A stretch of 64,000 nucleotides of DNA from assembly GCA_002839765.1 (NCBI GenBank), contig PGYR01000012.1, positions 1-64,000 of the forward strand. The letters are read 5' to 3'. Below the pieces are notes generated by a model, which saw only the letters and a program-made list of their open reading frames with translations, did no database searches and was not told the origin of the DNA. The translations under genes were made by a program, and so were the position numbers. Shown here piece by piece: positions 59,315 through 64,000 of this stretch. Numbering within the stretch: position 1 is the stretch's first letter; every line of letters begins with the position of its first letter. Source of the stretch: Ignavibacteriae bacterium HGW-Ignavibacteriae-4 (lineage in GTDB: Bacteria; Bacteroidota; Ignavibacteria; Kapaibacteriales; UBA2268).

Positions 59315-60444
59315 TGGAAACAACAACACAGAAAAATAGAATAGATTGGTACCTATTTATTTCGATTATAGCCCTGATGCTATTCAGTTTGGCTGTGGTT
59401 TACACTGCGTCTTCTACTATTTCTGAATTAAAAACTGGTTCGACTGAAACACTATTCCTAAGCCATTTGGGTAAGATAGTTATCGGTATATTAGCTATGA
59501 TTGTTGTCTCTGGAATAGATTACAACAAATATAAACGCTTTACGAAGCCAGCTCTCTTCTTTGGGATATTACTCCTCGTCTTCGTGTTGGTCGGTGGTTC
59601 TTCTGCCAAAGGTGCATCAAGATGGATAAGCATAGGTGGAGTAAGTATTCAACCCTCTGAGTTTGCGAAGTTTGCGATGATATTCCACTTTGCGGCTATG
59701 CTCGAGAAAAAGCAGGAAGTAATAAAAGACTTCGAAAGCGGGTTCGTACCATTTATAGTATGGACGCTCGTTATCTGCATTCTCATAGCTTTGCAACCTA
59801 ACTTCTCTACAATGATAGTAATTTTTATGATTTCATTCGCAATGATGTTCATAGGTAATGTTAACCTACTCTATCTAATATATACTGGAATAATAGGCGT
59901 AGTATTAGCCGGAGTTTATGCTGTATCCGCCCCTTATAGAATGGCACGTATCCAAGCATATTTGGGCGGTGACGAAGCTGGCGGAGAAGCTGTATCATAC
60001 CAACTAAAACAAGCACTAATAGCTATTGGAAATGGTGGAGTCTCTGGAGTTGGTGTGGGTCAATCTCGCCAAAGCCACATGTTCCTACCAGAATCCTATG
60101 GAGATTTTATATTCTCTATAATAGGTGAAGAATTCGGGTTTATAGGACTCTTCTTCGTAATCGCTATATTTGGCTTTATCTTTTACCGAGGTATGCAAAT
60201 AGCAAGAAAAGCACCTAACGCTTTTGGCTATTTCTTATCAGTAGGAATAGTGGTAACATTCTCAATCTACGTATTCGTAAATGCTGGTGTTAATACTGGT
60301 TTACTTCCTACTACTGGGCTACCACTACCCTTCATATCATTCGGTGGTACAGCCATCATCATCTACTCTATCGCAATCGGTGTGTTGCTTAATATCTCCA
60401 AACAAGCCGGAGTATATACTCGCGAAAAGTCATTTCTGGATTAA
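59314..60444 (+). CDS. ftsW: Cell division/peptidoglycan polymerase FtsW (SEDS family)
   Basis: SEDS motifs 'ASRWISIGGVSIQPSEFAKFAMIF', 'YQLKQALIAIGNGGVSGVGVGQSRQSHMFLPESYGDFIFSIIGEEFGFIG', 'LPLPFISFGGTAI'; GTG start overlaps the murD stop (taGTG). Confidence 0.93.
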   Translation: METTTQKNRIDWYLFISIIALMLFSLAVVYTASSTISELKTGSTETLFLSHLGKIVIGILAMIVVSGIDYNKYKRFTKPALFFGILLLVFVLVGGSSAKGASRWISIGGVSIQPSEFAKFAMIFHFAAMLEKKQEVIKDFESGFVPFIVWTLVICILIALQPNFSTMIVIFMISFAMMFIGNVNLLYLIYTGIIGVVLAGVYAVSAPYRMARIQAYLGGDEAGGEAVSYQLKQALIAIGNGGVSGVGVGQSRQSHMFLPESYGDFIFSIIGEEFGFIGLFFVIAIFGFIFYRGMQIARKAPNAFGYFLSVGIVVTFSIYVFVNAGVNTGLLPTTGLPLPFISFGGTAIIIYSIAIGVLLNISKQAGVYTREKSFLD

Positions 60445-60541
60445 TGTTTCACTAAGGGAAACTTCTCGATTTAGAACAGGATTGCAAGAAGGATAGGATA
60501 TTTATGATGAAATGTAGAAACGTATCGCTTTATCATCTGAA

Positions 60542-60817
60542 TTACTTCATTTTCTTTTTAGCAAACTCATATATTAGTATTATAAGATAAGTAATTGCAA
60601 AAATAATAAATAAGTCGCTTATAAATGGCATTAATCCAAACCCAATCTTTATATCTTGAATGGTTTTACCCACATAATCTGTATAGAAAGTAAAAGGGAA
60701 ACCTACATTTAGAGATCCATCAGATTCTAAATTATTTTCTAAAGTGATTAAAGTTATTACACCCCATACAATTACCATAATAAGGAACACTTTTAATATT
60801 CTAGTTGATTTATCCAT
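60542..60817 (-). CDS. Small hypothetical membrane protein
   Basis: 91 aa with two hydrophobic segments ('VFLIMVIVWGVITLITL', 'LFIIFAITYLIILIYEF'). Confidence 0.5.
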   Translation of the reverse strand: MDKSTRILKVFLIMVIVWGVITLITLENNLESDGSLNVGFPFTFYTDYVGKTIQDIKIGFGLMPFISDLFIIFAITYLIILIYEFAKKKMK

Positions 60818-60891
60818 TTTTTTAATAGACTATTTTTTAAAAAAATTACTAAGATTAAATATGGAACACAATTAAATTATCTTATTTCAAA

Positions 60892-61389
60892 TTAATAGCT
60901 AAGTTCTAACCTATTTAAAATAATCTTATTTCTATAATTAATACTATCAAGGAATATTTTTAGTTTATTTGTATCACGAACTTCTGTTAAAGTAGTCATT
61001 CTATCATGTTTTATCAAACTATCTTCTCTATGTAATATATCAACTACATTATGAACTCCTATACCACCTTGCTTATAGCATAGAATCCATAAGCTGTCAT
61101 TTGTAAGTATAAAATATAATAGTTTATCGTATTCTATACTACTAATTTTTGAGTCTGAAAAACTTAAATTTTCGGTATCATATTCATCGGTAATCGAATT
61201 CGGGGTAAACAAACTATCATAGATGAAAGAAGGGATACTATTCACTCTATTTGAATATTTAAGCTCTGGTTGAAAATAGTAATCTTGCTTTATATGATAC
61301 TTTTTTTCATTACCATTTTTATTATCCTGAAAATCATTATTACTACATGATAGTAATAATAGCAAAAATAATAAATGCGACTTTTTCAT
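60892..61389 (-). CDS. Hypothetical lipoprotein
   Basis: From internal Met (MKKSHLLFLLLLLSCSNNDFQDNK...) at 61389; clear lipobox 'LLLLSC'. Confidence 0.55.
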   Translation of the reverse strand: MKKSHLLFLLLLLSCSNNDFQDNKNGNEKKYHIKQDYYFQPELKYSNRVNSIPSFIYDSLFTPNSITDEYDTENLSFSDSKISSIEYDKLLYFILTNDSLWILCYKQGGIGVHNVVDILHREDSLIKHDRMTTLTEVRDTNKLKIFLDSINYRNKIILNRLELSY

Positions 61390-61533
61390 TCGGAACTCTA
61401 TTCTATAATTATATTTTCTCATTAATAGCTAACCACTTATCTCTCAAAATAGAGTTATTTCTATAATTTTACAAATCTTGGAGCTTTATAAGTAGTTATA
61501 ATATCTTTAATGAATATAGAAGACAATGGAATT

Positions 61534-61697
61534 TCCCTGGATCCTTCACTCCGTTCCGCTTCGTTCAGGATGACTGGGTTTACTAGGGGTTGATGGATTT
61601 GAGATGCATTCAATTCATCGCCCTTCCTACTACGTCACTCAGAGCGGAATGAAATGAAGCGCTTGTGCTGAGCGTCGTCTATGTAAAGAGTCTAGGA
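61534..61697. repeat. Intergenic repeat-like region (region D)
   Basis: 'gtgctgagcgtcgtctatg' (61665-61683) resembles 'gtgctgagcggcgtcgaaatg' (14031-14051); also contains 'ccgcttcgttcaggatgac'-type sequence. Confidence 0.5.
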
Positions 61698-61732
61698 ATA
61701 AAAAATCTCAATTAAAGTCACAAATTGGATTT

Positions 61733-61939
61733 TTAACAACAACTTTTTTTAGCTTGGATAGACGGACAATCCACTGAGCCATAAGAACAATAAACACAAC
61801 AATCCCCATCCTTTGGTTTTAGAACGGTTTTACAATTCTCACATTCGTAAAAGAATTGACATGCTTCCGTTGGCATTTCTTCTATTTTTTTATATCCACA
61901 TTTAGGACAAGTTATTTCAGATTTCATTTTAATTTCCAT
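61733..61939 (-). CDS. GDCCVxC domain-containing small Cys-rich protein
   Basis: 'ITCPKCGYKKIEEMPTEACQFFYECENCKTVLKPKDGDCCVYCSYGSVDCPSIQ'; ends AKKSCC. Confidence 0.88.
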   Translation of the reverse strand: MEIKMKSEITCPKCGYKKIEEMPTEACQFFYECENCKTVLKPKDGDCCVYCSYGSVDCPSIQAKKSCC

Positions 61940-61953
61940 TTATTTATAATTAA

Positions 61954-63327
61954 TTAATTCCCAGCCGGTTTATGTACTCCACCTGCCGCCGAATTAACAC
62001 CTTCTGATAAAGTAGGGTGTATGTGAATTCCTTTTGCAATATCTTGAATTTTTAATTTATTGTTAATAGCTAATACAAATTCGTGTATAAGTTCGCCAGC
62101 ACTTTCACCTATTATTTGTGCGCCTAGAATTTTGTGATCTTTTTCATTTATAATTATTTTAACAAATCCATCGGTCACACCCATTGCTAAAGCACGAGCC
62201 ACTTGACTAAATGGTTGTTTACCAATTTTTACTGAGAATCCTTTCGAAATAGCTTGGAGTTCAGTTAGCCCAACAGAAGCAATTTCAGGATCTGTAAAAA
62301 TGGCAGAAGGAATTATTTTCTTTGTGATTTTAGTTTTCTTTGTGATAGCTTGATATAATTGTTCTGACTCATCTCTTGCTGAATGAGTAAACATAGGATT
62401 TCCTGTTATATCTCCAATAGCCCAAATATTTTCTTGCGATGTTTTATAACTACTATTAATTTTAATAAATCCCTTTTCATTTAAATCAACTCCCGTGTTC
62501 TCAATATCTAGTAAATGAGCTGTTGATTTTCGTCCTGTAGCAATTAATAAATGTGATGCGATAATTGTAGATTCAATCCCATTTTCTATATAATTTATCT
62601 TTATTTTCCCTTTTAGATTCTCAACAGATGTAGTTATTGAGTTCAAATGAACATTTATCCCTTCCTTTTCAAAAACACTTTGAAGTACTTCACTTATATC
62701 AGCATCTTCATTGTTGACTAGTCTATCTGGTCTTTGAAGAATATTAACTAATGAACCAAAACGAGCAAACATTTGAGCAAATTCAGCACCTATATATCCA
62801 CCTCCTAATATAGCTAAGGATTTTGGGAGTTCTTTTAAGTTTAATATTTCATTATTTGTTAGATAGTTAACAGTTTCTAATCCCTTAATTAAAGGTATAT
62901 TTGGAATTACTCCTGTATTAATAATAAAGTTTTGGGACTGGTACACTTTCTCGAGAACTTGAACAGTACTATTAGATAAAAATTTTGCTTCACCTTCAAT
63001 TAAATCTAAATTATTATTATTTTCAACTTGTTTATAAGCACCCTTTCTAATTTTACTAATTAAGTCATCCTTTCTTTTTATAACAGCTGGGAAATCAATT
63101 TTTATTAGTTCTGAGAGTACTCCAAATCGTTCAGAGTTTCTAATTATATGTGCAACTTTTGCTGAATGCAGCATAGTTTTTGTTGGGATACATCCTCTAT
63201 TTAAACAAGTACCTCCCAACAAATCTTTTTCAATTATCGCTGTATTATAGCCCTTATATGCTAGCTTGTTAGCTATAGGCATACCAGCCATTCCACCACC
63301 GATAACAATAAAATCATATTTTTTCAT
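61954..63327 (-). CDS. FAD-dependent pyridine nucleotide-disulfide oxidoreductase (mercuric reductase-like)
   Basis: 'FIVIGGGMAGMPIANKLA', redox-active 'GGTCLNRGCIPTKTMLHSA', 'ILGGGYIGAEFAQMFARFG', 'HPTLSEG'; adjacent to MerTP. Confidence 0.85.
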   Translation of the reverse strand: MKKYDFIVIGGGMAGMPIANKLAYKGYNTAIIEKDLLGGTCLNRGCIPTKTMLHSAKVAHIIRNSERFGVLSELIKIDFPAVIKRKDDLISKIRKGAYKQVENNNNLDLIEGEAKFLSNSTVQVLEKVYQSQNFIINTGVIPNIPLIKGLETVNYLTNNEILNLKELPKSLAILGGGYIGAEFAQMFARFGSLVNILQRPDRLVNNEDADISEVLQSVFEKEGINVHLNSITTSVENLKGKIKINYIENGIESTIIASHLLIATGRKSTAHLLDIENTGVDLNEKGFIKINSSYKTSQENIWAIGDITGNPMFTHSARDESEQLYQAITKKTKITKKIIPSAIFTDPEIASVGLTELQAISKGFSVKIGKQPFSQVARALAMGVTDGFVKIIINEKDHKILGAQIIGESAGELIHEFVLAINNKLKIQDIAKGIHIHPTLSEGVNSAAGGVHKPAGN

Positions 63328-63944
63328 TTATTTCTCTTTTTTTCAGTTACTTTATAGCCAGTTGAGTTTATAGTTGTCTCTATTTCATTTTCATTGATTT
63401 TAGTTTTGTCAAACTCAACTATAGCAGTTCCCTTTTCATATTTTATACTTGATGTTGCTACACCTTCTAATTTTCCTACCTCGTTACTAATGTGAGACGC
63501 ACATGCTTCGCAGCTCATTCCCTTAATCTTATATTCTACTTTTCGTAAATTGGCACTTTTAATAACAACAATTTCTTTTTTTACTTCTTTAGGGTAAAAT
63601 GAATTAGCATAGTATGGGAACGCCATCATCACAATTGCAAATACGGTTATGATTCCTAAAAACTTCTTTGATTGCATAAACGGTTGTTTGTGATCATCTT
63701 CACATTCACAAGAAATTTCATTAGCAGTTCGCGGTTTTAATTTTTGATACCAAGCAAAGCCTAATACCAAAACGGTAAGGCTTAGTAAATAAGGTCGCAA
63801 TGGTTCCAACCACGAGAGTGATGATGCTGCTCCAGATGCACCTGCAACCAGTGCTACTACAGGTGTTATACAGCATAATGATGCTGTAATTGCAGACAAT
63901 AAACTAACTGATGCTAGTTTCCCAGATTTTGATTTTTCTTTCAT
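63324..63944 (-). CDS. merTP: Mercuric transport protein MerTP (MerT fused to HMA domain)
   Basis: MerT-like 'SLLSAITASLCCITPVVALVAGASG' and C-terminal HMA 'YKIKGMSCEACASHISNEVGKLEGV'. Confidence 0.87.
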   Translation of the reverse strand: MKEKSKSGKLASVSLLSAITASLCCITPVVALVAGASGAASSLSWLEPLRPYLLSLTVLVLGFAWYQKLKPRTANEISCECEDDHKQPFMQSKKFLGIITVFAIVMMAFPYYANSFYPKEVKKEIVVIKSANLRKVEYKIKGMSCEACASHISNEVGKLEGVATSSIKYEKGTAIVEFDKTKINENEIETTINSTGYKVTEKKRNK

Positions 63945-64000
63945 ACTTTCTCTTTTATAGAATTATTAATAATATGTTTGAAAAATGGTCGTAGTATTGA

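Noticed and set aside
61954-63327. Calling this a canonical MerA
   Set aside because: Lacks the C-terminal vicinal Cys pair, lacks the N-terminal HMA domain and has CLNRGC rather than CVNVGC; kept as mercuric reductase-like.
1-64000. tRNA, rRNA, prophage or CRISPR array
   Set aside because: Intergenic spaces were read by eye and no cloverleaf, rRNA core, phage structural genes or repeat-spacer pattern was seen; a tRNAscan/Infernal run would be needed to exclude small RNAs.

Overview
This is a low-GC chromosomal window, almost entirely coding. It fits the Bacteroidota/Chlorobiota/Ignavibacteriota group: several proteins have T9SS-type C-terminal sorting domains and many lipoproteins start 'C-S-D-D'. 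I saw no prophage, CRISPR array, rRNA, tRNA or intact IS element. Housekeeping genes include htpG, queA, mutA/mutB, a biotin carboxylase/BCCP pair, recJ, a Dna2-like helicase-nuclease, yebC, ruvC, rsgA, nuoD, a TrmH-type methyltransferase, pepT, rpsD, queC, def, murD and ftsW. The accessory parts most worth following up are: (1) a nitrite-respiration locus around a lipoprotein-type NirK fused to cytochrome c, with NirV-like, SCO, P460-like, YceI and porin genes (about 24.3-32.3 kb); (2) a compact minus-strand operon recJ / Dna2-like / yebC / ruvC, whose Dna2-like protein seems to lack most Fe-S cysteines; (3) a mercury-type module at the right edge, with a reductase lacking the MerA C-terminal Cys pair beside a small GDCCVxC protein that ends in Cys-Cys; (4) three tandem paralogous lipoproteins; (5) a 139-bp near-identical direct repeat bracketing a small 2TM ORF; and (6) a dispersed intergenic family built from short hairpin modules, with two inverted copies about 14 kb apart. 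All assignments come from reading motifs in the translations and sequence. No database search was run.
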